A model generated the notes under the pieces. The model was not told where the DNA came from, ran no database searches, and saw only the letters and a program-made list of their open reading frames with translations. A stretch of DNA of 64,000 nucleotides from Streptomyces sp. HmicA12 (lineage in GTDB: Bacteria > Actinomycetota > Actinomycetes > Streptomycetales > Streptomycetaceae). The translations under genes and the position numbers were made by a program. Of the stretch, positions 7,827-16,047 are shown piece after piece. Position 1 is the stretch's first letter, and each line of letters opens with the position of its first letter. The DNA is taken from positions 1-64,000 of the forward strand of contig NZ_KB891842.1 in assembly GCF_000373565.1 (NCBI RefSeq), written 5' to 3'.

Positions 7827-9131
7827 ATGCGGCACCCGGACTCCACGGTTCCCGAGCGGAGCGAAGGGCGGGGCCCCGTGCGCTACGGGCCACCGCTGCC
7901 CGAGCCCGGTCTGCCGGTGCTGCCCGAGCTCGCCGCGGTCGTCGCCTCGACCGCGGGCCGCAGCCACCCCGAACCACCGGGCGGCCCGCCCGCCCTCCTC
8001 GAGGCCGCCCGCGGCCACTGGCAGCGCCGGGGCCTCGCTCCCGAGCGCGCCCAGGTCACCGCGGCGCCCGGCGGCGCCCCGCTGCTGCTCGCTCTGACGG
8101 CCGCGCTCGGCGGCGACGTCCTCGTGCCGCGTCCCTGCCCGGCCTGGTGGGGACCGCAGGCCCGGCTGCTCGGCCGTGACGTGTTCTCCGTGCCGACGCC
8201 CGCCGAGTGCGGCGGCGTCCCCGACCCGTACGCCCTCCTGGAGACCGTCCGCCGGGTCAGAGCCGAGGGCGGCGACCCCCGGCTGCTCGTCGTCTCCGTG
8301 GCCGACGACCCGACGGCGACCGTGCCGCCGCCCGAGGTGCTGCACGAGGCCGTGGAGGCCGCCGCGGGGGAGGGCCTGCACGTCGTCAGCGACGAGACCT
8401 GGCGCGACACCGTGCACCCGGGTGCCGGCGGGACCGTCCTGTTCAGCCCGGCCGAGATGTTCCCGGCCCTGGTCACCGTCCTCACCGACCTGACCGGCGC
8501 CTACCTGCCGCCGTCGCTGCCCGCGGCCTGCGCCCGCTTCCCGCCGACCGCCGAGGGCGACCGGCTCGCCGCCCGGGTCCTCGACGTCCTCACCGCGACC
8601 GGCGCCGGTCTCTCCGCGCCGGTCGCGGCAGCGGCGACGTACGTCCTGGACGAGGGCGAGGAGGTCACCGCCCGCCGCAGCGCCGCCGTCGCCCTGCACG
8701 GTCGGGTCGCCGCGGCCCTGCACCGCATCGTGCTCGCGGCCGGCGGCGTGGCCAGGCCACCGGCCGCGGGCCGCCATCTCTACGTCGACCTGGAGCGGCT
8801 GCGCCCACGCCTGTCGGCCCGCGGGGTCACCGACGCCCAGGATCTGGAGGACTTCCTCGGCGACCGGCTCGGCATGCCCGCGCCCGGCGGCCACCGCTTC
8901 GGCGACGACCTGGGCGCGCTGCGCGTCCGGCTCTGCACGGGGCCGCTGATCGGCTCAACCCCGGACGAACGCAGGGCGTCTCTCACCTCACCGGAGCCCC
9001 TGGAATTGCCGCATGTGGCAAGGGTGTTGAGCATGGTGGAGTCGGTGTTCGGCGATCTGTGCGAACTCGGTGACCGCGCGGGCCCGGAAGGCACGGGTGC
9101 GGCCGGCGAAGGATGGGAGTCCGAGCGATGA
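7827..9131 (+). CDS. Lysine-free aminotransferase-fold protein (class I/II-like)
   Basis: 434-aa protein related in plan to PLP-dependent class I/II aminotransferases. It has a small-domain-first architecture, a VTAAPGGAPLLLALTAAL helix resembling the PLP-phosphate cup, DDPTATVPPPE at residues 160-170 where NPTG normally lies, and VVSDETWRDTV at 187-196 matching the D-E-x-Y pyridine-nitrogen strand. Where the S-x-S-K Schiff-base motif should follow (residues 205-228) there is LVTVLTDLTGAYLPPSL, without Lys. In fact the translation contains no lysine at all. It therefore cannot make an internal aldimine and is probably a pseudoenzyme or regulator. ATG at 7827 follows GGAGG. Its stop overlaps the next start (ATGA), so the two proteins are co-translated. 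Confidence 0.72.
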   Translation: MRHPDSTVPERSEGRGPVRYGPPLPEPGLPVLPELAAVVASTAGRSHPEPPGGPPALLEAARGHWQRRGLAPERAQVTAAPGGAPLLLALTAALGGDVLVPRPCPAWWGPQARLLGRDVFSVPTPAECGGVPDPYALLETVRRVRAEGGDPRLLVVSVADDPTATVPPPEVLHEAVEAAAGEGLHVVSDETWRDTVHPGAGGTVLFSPAEMFPALVTVLTDLTGAYLPPSLPAACARFPPTAEGDRLAARVLDVLTATGAGLSAPVAAAATYVLDEGEEVTARRSAAVALHGRVAAALHRIVLAAGGVARPPAAGRHLYVDLERLRPRLSARGVTDAQDLEDFLGDRLGMPAPGGHRFGDDLGALRVRLCTGPLIGSTPDERRASLTSPEPLELPHVARVLSMVESVFGDLCELGDRAGPEGTGAAGEGWESER

Positions 9132-10186
9132 CGCAGGCGTCCGGAGCGACGACCGACGACAGCGGTGTGCGGCGGGCTGATGCCACCGCGTCCACGAGAC
9201 CCCTCGTCGAGCCACGGCCGCTCGGCGGGGGAGGCACCGGATTCGTGCCGCGCCGCTGGCCCAAGTCCTTCGCCGACCGCCTCACCGCACCGCTGCCGGG
9301 CCTGCGGGCCTTCGCCCGGTTCGCCCGCGAGGGCAAGGTGCGCCCCTCGGCCGAGGGCCTGGCCGACATCCCGAACCTGCCGTTCGCACCCGGCCCGCTC
9401 CCGGACGTCGACACCCGCACCGTCGCCGTCACCTGGGCGGGCCACGCCAGCTGGGTGGTGCGCATAGGCGGCCTCACCGTCCTCACCGACCCGGTGTGGT
9501 CCAGGAAGATCCTCGGCACCCCGGCCAGGATCACGCCCGTCGGTGTCGCCTGGAGCTCCCTGCCGGCCGTCGACGCGGTCGTCATCAGCCACAACCACTA
9601 CGACCACCTGGACTGGCCCACCCTCAAGAGGCTCCCGCGCGAGACGCCCGTCCTCGTGCCCGCGGGCCTCGGCCGCTGGTTCACCCGGCGCCGCTTCACG
9701 CACGTCACCGAGCTGGACTGGTGGGAGGCGGCGGAACTGCGCGGGGTCCGCTTCGACTTCGTACCGGCCCACCACTGGTCCAAGCGCAGCCTCACCGACA
9801 CCTGCCGCACCCTGTGGGGCGGCTGGGTCCTCACCGACCGCGACGGGCAGCGCCTCTACTTCGCGGGCGACACCGGCTACGGCCACTGGTTCGCCGAGAT
9901 CGGCATGCGCTACCCGGGCATCGACCTGGCCCTGCTGCCCATCGGCGCGTACGACCCGCGCTGGTGGCTGGAGGACGTGCACTGCTCGCCGGAGGACGCG
10001 GTGCAGGCGGCACGGGACGTGGGCGCCCGGTTCATGGCGCCGATGCACTGGGCCACGTTCCTGCTCTCGGCCGAGCCGGTCCTGGAACCGCTCACCCGCC
10101 TGCGCACCGCCTGGGAGAAGGCGGGCCTGCCGCGCACGGCGCTGTGGGACCTGCCGGTCGGCGGCTCACGCGTGCTGACTGCCTGA
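9128..10186 (+). CDS. NAPE-PLD-like metallo-beta-lactamase-fold hydrolase
   Basis: 352-aa metallohydrolase of the NAPE-PLD/UlaG-like branch of the MBL fold; relatives cleave phospholipid head groups or other phosphodiester or lactone substrates. The metal motif SHNHYDHLD is at residues 154-162. Further ligands are suggested by VPAHHWSKRS, the FAGDTGYG loop and a late MHWATF. About 95 residues precede the fold, including the FVPRRWPKS...LPGLRAFARFAREGK region usual for this branch, which may contact membranes. The ATG overlaps the previous stop by four bases. The 3' end overlaps the convergent DedA gene by 21 nt. Co-translation with a pseudo-aminotransferase is the notable context. Confidence 0.85.
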   Translation: MTQASGATTDDSGVRRADATASTRPLVEPRPLGGGGTGFVPRRWPKSFADRLTAPLPGLRAFARFAREGKVRPSAEGLADIPNLPFAPGPLPDVDTRTVAVTWAGHASWVVRIGGLTVLTDPVWSRKILGTPARITPVGVAWSSLPAVDAVVISHNHYDHLDWPTLKRLPRETPVLVPAGLGRWFTRRRFTHVTELDWWEAAELRGVRFDFVPAHHWSKRSLTDTCRTLWGGWVLTDRDGQRLYFAGDTGYGHWFAEIGMRYPGIDLALLPIGAYDPRWWLEDVHCSPEDAVQAARDVGARFMAPMHWATFLLSAEPVLEPLTRLRTAWEKAGLPRTALWDLPVGGSRVLTA

Positions 10187-10792
10187 CAGCCGCCGCAGCT
10201 TCCGCCACACCGACGGGATGACGCTGAGCAGCAGGGTCAGCGCGATCGCGGCGACCACGCCCTCCCACGGCTCGTCGAACAGCGAGCCGCCGAGGATCCC
10301 GATCACCTGGTATGTCGCCGCCCAGGCGAGGCAGGCCGGGATGTCGCCGCGCGCGAACTGCCGCAGCGGCATCTTGGCCATCAGGCACGCCAGCATCACC
10401 GGGATCCGCCCGGCGGGCACCAGGCGCGACAGCACGAGCACCATCACCCCGTGGTCGGCGAGCTTGTCCTGCGCCTGCGCGAGCCGCTCCTCGGGGGCGC
10501 GGCTGCGGATGGCCTCCAGCCACTTCGACCCGTTCTTCGAGCGCATGCCGCGCTGCCCGAGCCAGTACAGCGCCAGGTCCCCGAGGAACGCGGCGATCGC
10601 GCCCACCGCGAACACGAGCAGCAGTGAGAACGGCAGCGTCTGGTGGAAGGCCACCACCGCGGCGGAGCTGACCAGCGCGCCCGTCGGCACCACCGGCACG
10701 AGCGCGCCGATGAAGACGAGCAGGAACAGGGTGGGATAGCCGACGGCCTGCTGCGTCGACTCGGGTGTCACGACCGTCGTCGCGGCGAGCAT
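10166..10792 (-). CDS. DedA-family membrane protein
   Basis: 208-aa integral membrane protein of the DedA/Tvp38 (SNARE-associated) superfamily, whose members flip undecaprenyl phosphate or phospholipids and support envelope integrity. Visible features: an N-terminal hydrophobic stretch YPTLFLLVFIGALVPVVPTG, the FLGDLALYWLGQRGMRS segment, and the signature VLVLSRLVPAGRIPVMLAC, with the R-x-x-P-x-x-R pattern. C-terminal membrane spans are around 150-200. The ATG overlaps the last base of the upstream metallohydrolase stop (TGATG), so the two are translationally coupled. Confidence 0.87.
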   Translation of the reverse strand: MLAATTVVTPESTQQAVGYPTLFLLVFIGALVPVVPTGALVSSAAVVAFHQTLPFSLLLVFAVGAIAAFLGDLALYWLGQRGMRSKNGSKWLEAIRSRAPEERLAQAQDKLADHGVMVLVLSRLVPAGRIPVMLACLMAKMPLRQFARGDIPACLAWAATYQVIGILGGSLFDEPWEGVVAAIALTLLLSVIPSVWRKLRRLSGSQHA

Positions 10793-11568
10793 CACCGGCC
10801 CGCCACCTTCGGCCGCACGCTCTCGCCGTGTTCGAGCCGGTGCACCGCCACGCCGGGCGCGTGCAGCGCCGCCTGCCGTACGAACTCGTCGCCCGGCGTG
10901 TGGAACTCGTGCGGCCGCACCGCGTCCATGCCGATCGGCCAGTACGTCCCGTAGTGCACGGGCACCGCGGCGCGCGGCGCGATCCGGGCCAGCGCCACGG
11001 CGGCCCGCGCCGGATCGAGATGGTGCGCCCCGAGATTGGGGCCCCAGCCGCCCACCGGGAGCAGCGCCACGTCCACGTCGCCCACGGCGTCGGCCATCCC
11101 CTCGAACAGTCCGGTGTCGCCCGCGAAGTACGTCCGGGCCTCGCCGTCGACGACATAACCGAGCGCCGGCGAGCGCTGCGGTCCGACGGGCAGCCGGCGC
11201 CCGTCGTGGTCGGCGCGCACGGCTCTTATGACGACGTTCCCTACCTCCACCCGGGAGCCGGCCTCGACCTCGATGATCTTCAGCGTGCGCAGCCGCCGCA
11301 GCCCCGGCACGGAGCGGGCCGCGGCCTTCGGTACGAGCACGCGGGTGCCCGGCGCGAGCCGGGCGAGGGACGGAAGGTGCAGGTGGTCGGCGTGCAGATG
11401 CGAGACGAGCACGACATCGGCGAGCGCGGCGCTCGGCGGCGGAGGAGCGCCGCGGCGGCGCCGCAGATGCGCGAGGCGCCGGGCGAAGAGCGGATCCGTG
11501 AGCACACGCGTGCCCGAATCCTGGACCGTGCAGGTGGCATGACCCCACCAGGTGATCTCCACCGGCAC
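10792..11568 (-). CDS. UlaG-like metallo-beta-lactamase-fold hydrolase
   Basis: 258-aa cytoplasmic metallohydrolase. WWGHATCTV near residues 7-15 and the metal motif SHLHADHLH at 56-64 are typical of UlaG/NAPE-PLD-like proteins. Additional ligands are likely in VRADHDGRR, YFAGDTG and VPVHYGTYWPIGMD. It starts at a GTG preceded by AAGGAG; the frame upstream of it is a shadow. It is coupled to the DedA gene, so an envelope or lipid-linked phosphate substrate is plausible, but nothing in the sequence fixes it. It is a distant paralogue of the metallohydrolase at 9128. Confidence 0.85.
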   Translation of the reverse strand: MPVEITWWGHATCTVQDSGTRVLTDPLFARRLAHLRRRRGAPPPPSAALADVVLVSHLHADHLHLPSLARLAPGTRVLVPKAAARSVPGLRRLRTLKIIEVEAGSRVEVGNVVIRAVRADHDGRRLPVGPQRSPALGYVVDGEARTYFAGDTGLFEGMADAVGDVDVALLPVGGWGPNLGAHHLDPARAAVALARIAPRAAVPVHYGTYWPIGMDAVRPHEFHTPGDEFVRQAALHAPGVAVHRLEHGESVRPKVAGR

Positions 11569-11659
11569 GCGCTGTCTCCTTCGGCTCCTTCTTACGACTC
11601 CCCCGAGCCTACGTGCAGGAGTAGGGTCGACGCCGAAAGCTGGAGGTGAGGGGGACACC

Positions 11660-12079
11660 ATGGGCGGAGCGCGGGCGGGTGCCGTGCGGGTCACGGCCAT
11701 CGCAGGGCTGACCCCGCTGGAGCAGCTGGACGCCGACCCCTTCCTGGTGGACTCGCGCAGCCAGTACGCGATGTGCGCCCGCTGGGCCGCGGACCGTGGT
11801 TACGTCGTCACCCGCCAGCTTCTCGTGCACGACCTGCGCCCCGACCACGAGGTGCTGTGGGCGGACGTCGACGCGGGGCTCGTCGACCTGTTCGTCGCGC
11901 CCAGCGACCGGGTCCTCAGGGTCGCGCTCCGTTCGGTGGACGCGTTCTCGGCGGAGTGCGTACGTCGGGGAGTGCGGCTGGAGCGGGCGGGACTCGCGGA
12001 GCCCCGCTACGACGCGGACATGAAGGCTCGCGTGCATCGCCGGTTGTCGATGCCCACGGCGGGATACGACGGGTGTTAG
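11660..12079 (+). CDS. Small protein resembling a degenerate resolvase domain
   Basis: 139-aa protein, not clearly recognised. The middle (residues about 28-115) reads like the second half of a serine-recombinase catalytic domain: AADRGYVVTRQLLV, then WADVDAGLVDLFVAPSDRVLRVALRSVDAF and CVRRGVRLERAGLAEP. The N-terminal catalytic Ser motif (YxRVS) and a DNA-binding tail are missing, so no recombinase activity is expected. ATG follows a strong GGAGGTGAGGGG site. It stands alone between the divergent UlaG-like gene and the phosphatase gene. A small regulatory role is only a guess. Confidence 0.6.
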   Translation: MGGARAGAVRVTAIAGLTPLEQLDADPFLVDSRSQYAMCARWAADRGYVVTRQLLVHDLRPDHEVLWADVDAGLVDLFVAPSDRVLRVALRSVDAFSAECVRRGVRLERAGLAEPRYDADMKARVHRRLSMPTAGYDGC

Positions 12080-12272
12080 GTGAAATCTGAGGTGCGCCCC
12101 GTCGGGCGTGCCGTCACGGGGCTCCGACCCGGACCCCGCTCCTCAATCGCCGGAAGGGTTTGAGGGTCCGGAGCCGCTTGATTGGCCGGAGCCGCTTGAG
12201 TATCCCGTGCAAAAGGTATGAAACCCTTGCCCGAAGCCAGACCTAGACAGCTCAGGGCGAGGGGAGCCGAAA

Positions 12273-14402
12273 GTGGCCGGAGGCCGGTGGTGGCGGCGGG
12301 CGGCGAGCCAGGCGTGGCGGTCGCTGACCGTCTGGGCGGCGAGCACGCTGACGATGATGATCCTCGCCGGGCTCCTGCCGGACTTCCAGCTCCAGTCCGA
12401 CGACGGCGACAGCCTGACCCGCGTGGCGCTCACCGCGGCACTGGCGGCCGGCGCGTTCGCGGTGCTCTCGGCCCTGGTGTGGCCGGTCCTCGTGCGCGCC
12501 CTGCTCCTCGTGCCCGCGCTCGTCCTCGGCCTCGTCGTCTTCTTCCTCAACGGCGCGCTGCTCTTCTTCGCCCTGAAACTGGTCCCCGAGAACCGGGGCG
12601 AGGTCGGCCCCGAGACCGCCGTGGTCGTCGCCGCCGTCATGTCCGCCGTCGCCTCCGCCACCGGCGGTGCCCTCGCGGTCCGCGACGACGACGCGTACCG
12701 GCGCCGCCTGTACCGGCTCGCCGCCCGCAGGCGGCGCAAGAGCGACGAGGCCGACGCCTGCCCGCCGACCCCCGGCACCGTCTTCCTCCAGCTCGACGGC
12801 GTCGGCCACGAGGTGCTGCGCCGCGTGGCCCGCGACGACCTGATGCCCACCGTCAACACCTGGCTGCGCGACGGCAGCCACCGCCTCGTCCCGTGGCGCA
12901 CCGACTGGTCGAGCCAGACGGGGGCGAGCCAGCTCGGCATCCTGCACGGCTCCAACCACGACGTGCCCGCCTTCCGCTGGTACGAGAAGGAAACCGGCGA
13001 GACCCAGGTCTCCAACCGCCCGACCAGCGCCGCCGAACTGCAGCGCCGCGCCATCGAGCGCACCGGCGACGGCGGACTGCTCACCGTCGACGGCGCCAGC
13101 CGCGGCAACCTCTTCAGCGGCGGCGCCGAACAGGTCGCCCTGGTGCTGTCCGTGGCCGCCCGGCGCGGCAAGGAGAACCGGTCCCGGGCCGGATACTTCG
13201 CCTACTTCTGCGACCCCGCGAACGCCGTGCGCACCGCCCTCTCCTTCTGCGCCGAGGTGGGCCGGGAGATCGGCCAGTCCAGCCACGCCCGGATCCGCAA
13301 GCACCGCCCGCGCGTCTCCCGCGGCGGGCTCTACCCGTTCATCCGCGCGTTCGCGACCGTCGTCGAGCGGGACGTCGTCGTCGCGGCCGTCATCGGCGAC
13401 ATGCTCGCCGGGCGCAGCGCGGTCTACGCCGACCTCGTCGCGTACGACGAGGTGGCCCATCACTCGGGCCCGTTCAGCCGGGACGCCGAGCAGGTCCTCG
13501 CCCGCCTCGACCGGTCGCTCGCGCTGATCGCGAAGGTCGCCGAGCACGCCCCGCGCCCGTACCGCATCGTCGTCCTGTCCGACCACGGACAGAGCCCCGG
13601 GGAAACCTTCCGCTCCCGCTACGGGCTCACCCTGCAGGACCTGGTCCGGGCCGGCTGCGGGCTGCCCGTGCCGCGCCGGGCGCGCCGCACCCGCTCCGGC
13701 GCCGAGGCCCGTTCCGCGGTGCGCGCCGCCCTGCACCGGCCCGTGGAGGAGGGCGCGGGCGGCGGCCGGCGCAGCGAGCCCGTCGTGCTCGCCTCCGGCA
13801 ACCTCGGCCTCGTCTCCTTCCCCGACGTCCCGCACCGGATGAGCAAGGAGGAGATCGACGCCCGCCACCCGGCCCTGCTCGCGACCCTCGCCAACCATCC
13901 CGGCATCGGCTTCCTCCTCGTACGCAGCGAGGAACACGGCGCGGTGGTCCTCGGCGCCCAGGGCACCGAGGTGCCGGTGGCCGAACTGGCCGACGGACAC
14001 GGCCCCCTCGCCGACTTCGGGCCCGGTGCCGCCGATGCCGTGCGCCGCACCGACTCCTTCCCGCACACCGCCGACCTCATGGTCAACTCCATGTACGACC
14101 CGCTCGACGGCGAGGTCCTCGCGTTCGAGGAGCAGATCGGCTCGCACGGCGGGCTCGGCGGCGCGCAGGGCCGCCCCTTCCTGCTCTCGCCGCTCGCGCT
14201 CTCCGAACCGGTCGAGGGCGGCGGTGACCTCGTCGGAGCCGAACAGGTCCACCACGTACTGCGCCGCTGGCTGCGCGAGGGGCACGGCCCGCAGGTTCCG
14301 CTGGCGGCGCCTCCCGGACCCCTGGAGAATTCGCTACGTCAAGACCCGGGTGCTGCATCATTTGCGGCCACGCCCCACGAGCCGCAGGACAAACCTGCCT
14401 GA
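12273..14402 (+). CDS. Phage-holin-like membrane domain fused to alkaline-phosphatase-superfamily domain
   Basis: 709-aa protein. The first ~135 residues hold several membrane spans (about 18-35, 53-75, 77-103, 115-135), like the actinobacterial phage holin family 4 fold. A cytosolic or exported alkaline phosphatase/phosphodiesterase domain follows. Metal and catalytic motifs are in order: FLQLDGVGHEVL (Asp175), SSQTGASQLGILHGSN (likely nucleophile Thr), VAYDEVAHHSGPF, VVLSDHGQSPG and IGSHGGLGGAQ. Such enzymes cleave phosphate mono- or diesters of lipids or teichoic-acid-like polymers. GTG start after GGGGAG. The fusion suggests action at the membrane surface; the substrate is unknown. Confidence 0.82.
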   Translation: MAGGRWWRRAASQAWRSLTVWAASTLTMMILAGLLPDFQLQSDDGDSLTRVALTAALAAGAFAVLSALVWPVLVRALLLVPALVLGLVVFFLNGALLFFALKLVPENRGEVGPETAVVVAAVMSAVASATGGALAVRDDDAYRRRLYRLAARRRRKSDEADACPPTPGTVFLQLDGVGHEVLRRVARDDLMPTVNTWLRDGSHRLVPWRTDWSSQTGASQLGILHGSNHDVPAFRWYEKETGETQVSNRPTSAAELQRRAIERTGDGGLLTVDGASRGNLFSGGAEQVALVLSVAARRGKENRSRAGYFAYFCDPANAVRTALSFCAEVGREIGQSSHARIRKHRPRVSRGGLYPFIRAFATVVERDVVVAAVIGDMLAGRSAVYADLVAYDEVAHHSGPFSRDAEQVLARLDRSLALIAKVAEHAPRPYRIVVLSDHGQSPGETFRSRYGLTLQDLVRAGCGLPVPRRARRTRSGAEARSAVRAALHRPVEEGAGGGRRSEPVVLASGNLGLVSFPDVPHRMSKEEIDARHPALLATLANHPGIGFLLVRSEEHGAVVLGAQGTEVPVAELADGHGPLADFGPGAADAVRRTDSFPHTADLMVNSMYDPLDGEVLAFEEQIGSHGGLGGAQGRPFLLSPLALSEPVEGGGDLVGAEQVHHVLRRWLREGHGPQVPLAAPPGPLENSLRQDPGAASFAATPHEPQDKPA

Positions 14403-14492
14403 TTTGGATCAGGGTGTCCGCTCACCGGACGATGTGGCGTCGCCCGGCGATCCCGTGGCGGCGTCAGCACGACCGAGAGGCACACCCCCCAC

Positions 14493-15875
14493 ATGCACGA
14501 CACCGGAACCGACCCCCAGCCGGCTCCGGCCGACAGCCCCGCGCGGCACGGCGACGGCAAGCACGCCCGGCGCTTCGGGCTGCCGATCGCCACCTGCCTG
14601 GTCATGGGCAACATCATCGGCGGCGGCATCTTCCTCCTTCCGGCGTCCGTCGCCCCGTACGGCACGATCGCGCTCGTCGCGTTCGGCGTCCTGACGGTCG
14701 GCGCGATCGCGCTCGCGCTCGTCTTCGGACGGCTCGCGAACCGGCATCCGCAGACCGGCGGCCCGTACGTCTACGCCCGTGAGGCGTTCGGCGACTTCGC
14801 CGGGTTCCTCGCGGCCTGGTCGTACTGGATCACCACGTGGGTGAGCAACGCGGCGCTCGCCGTCGCGGCGGTCGGCTACCTCGACGTGCTCCTCCCGATC
14901 CACGGCTCCACCTTCTGGACCATCGTCGCCGCGCTCACCTGCCAGTGGCTGCCCGCGCTGGCGAACCTGGCCGGTACGCGGTACGTGGGCGCCGTCCAAC
15001 TCGTCTCGACCGTGCTGAAGTTCGCGCCGCTGCTGCTGGTCGCCGTCGGCGGGCTCTTCTTCTTCCAGAGCGACAACCTCGGGCCGTTCCGGGCGAGCGG
15101 CGACTCGGCCATGGGCGCGATCTCGGCGTCCGCCGCGATCCTGCTCTTCAGCTACCTGGGCGTCGAGTCGGCGTCCGTGAGCGCCGGGGAGGTCCGCGAC
15201 CCGGAGCGGAACGTGGGGCGTGCCACCGTCCTCGGCACGGGGCTCGCCGCGCTGCTCTACCTGCTGTGCACCGTGGCCGTGTTCGGCACCGTCGCGCACG
15301 ACGACCTGGTGAACTCCACGGCCCCGTTCTCCGACGCCGTCAACGCCATGTTCGGCGGCACCTGGGGCGGCACCGCCGTCGCCGTCGCCGCGCTCGTGTC
15401 GATGGTCGGCGCGCTCAACGGCTGGACGCTGCTCAGCGCCCAGACGCCGTACGCCGCCGCGAAGGACGGCCTCTTCCCGAAGGCGTTCGAGCGGAAGCGG
15501 CGCGGGGTGCCGACGTTCGGCGTGCTCGTCGCCGTGTCGCTGGCCTCGCTGCTGACGATCTACAACTACACGGCCGGTTCCGCCGCGGTCTTCAACACCC
15601 TGGTCCTCGTCACGACGTTCACCGCGACCGTGCCGTACCTCCTGGCCACCGCCGCGCAGATCTACTTCCTGCTGTCGGGGCAGGGGGAGCGGGTGCGGGG
15701 GTCCCGTCTGGTCCGGGACATGGTGCTGGCCCTCGCCGCGTTCGGCTTCTCGATGTGGCTGGTCGGCGGCGCGGGGTATGCGGCCGTGTACCAGGGTGTG
15801 CTGTTCCTCTTCGTGGGGGTGCTCGTGTACGCGTGGATGGCGGCCCGGAAGCAGCGGGCCGACGCTTCGGCGTAG
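14493..15875 (+). CDS. APC-family amino acid/polyamine transporter (AdiC-like)
   Basis: 460-aa membrane transporter of the amino acid-polyamine-organocation family. Span 1 has the hallmark MGNIIGGGIFLLPASVAPYG at about residues 40-58, where the GIG-like break binds the substrate carboxylate. About 12 spans follow. Segments such as FSYLGVESASVSAGEVRDP and the periplasmic pattern resemble arginine/agmatine or putrescine/ornithine exchangers of the AdiC/PotE branch. Start at ATG after a GAGAGG site. Downstream lies the long inverted repeat at 15881, probably its terminator. Substrate specificity cannot be read from the sequence. Confidence 0.86.
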   Translation: MHDTGTDPQPAPADSPARHGDGKHARRFGLPIATCLVMGNIIGGGIFLLPASVAPYGTIALVAFGVLTVGAIALALVFGRLANRHPQTGGPYVYAREAFGDFAGFLAAWSYWITTWVSNAALAVAAVGYLDVLLPIHGSTFWTIVAALTCQWLPALANLAGTRYVGAVQLVSTVLKFAPLLLVAVGGLFFFQSDNLGPFRASGDSAMGAISASAAILLFSYLGVESASVSAGEVRDPERNVGRATVLGTGLAALLYLLCTVAVFGTVAHDDLVNSTAPFSDAVNAMFGGTWGGTAVAVAALVSMVGALNGWTLLSAQTPYAAAKDGLFPKAFERKRRGVPTFGVLVAVSLASLLTIYNYTAGSAAVFNTLVLVTTFTATVPYLLATAAQIYFLLSGQGERVRGSRLVRDMVLALAAFGFSMWLVGGAGYAAVYQGVLFLFVGVLVYAWMAARKQRADASA

Positions 15876-15880
15876 TGGTT

Positions 15881-16021
15881 CGGCTGCGGGCCGGTGGGGG
15901 CTGATCGCGCAGTTCCCCGCGCCCCTAAGAAGCGAGCTTCGCTCGCTCAGGGAAGGCTGCGCGCAGCGCATGCCTCAGGGGCGCGGGGAACTGCGCGAGA
16001 AGCCCCACCGGGCCGCAGCCG
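15881..16021. repeat. Long palindromic intergenic repeat / bidirectional terminator
   Basis: Two ~46-nt arms (about 15881-15928 and 15975-16020) are near-perfect inverted copies. Their core GCGCAGTTCCCCGCGCCCCT is exactly complementary between arms. The apex holds smaller hairpins, AGCGAG-CTTCG-CTCGCT and GCTGCGCGCAGC. It lies between the convergent transporter and DUF6345 genes. Pieces of the same sequence recur at 1-296, 7620-7710, about 33095-33120 and 59708-59741. Confidence 0.75.
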
Positions 16022-16047
16022 CCGAAACCGGAGCAGCCCCGCAGACG

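Noticed and set aside
5617..7977. 786-codon minus frame covering the PAS-GAF gene
   Set aside because: Only the last 382 residues show domains; the upstream part lies antisense to the GAF-ANTAR gene and is a GC-bias shadow.
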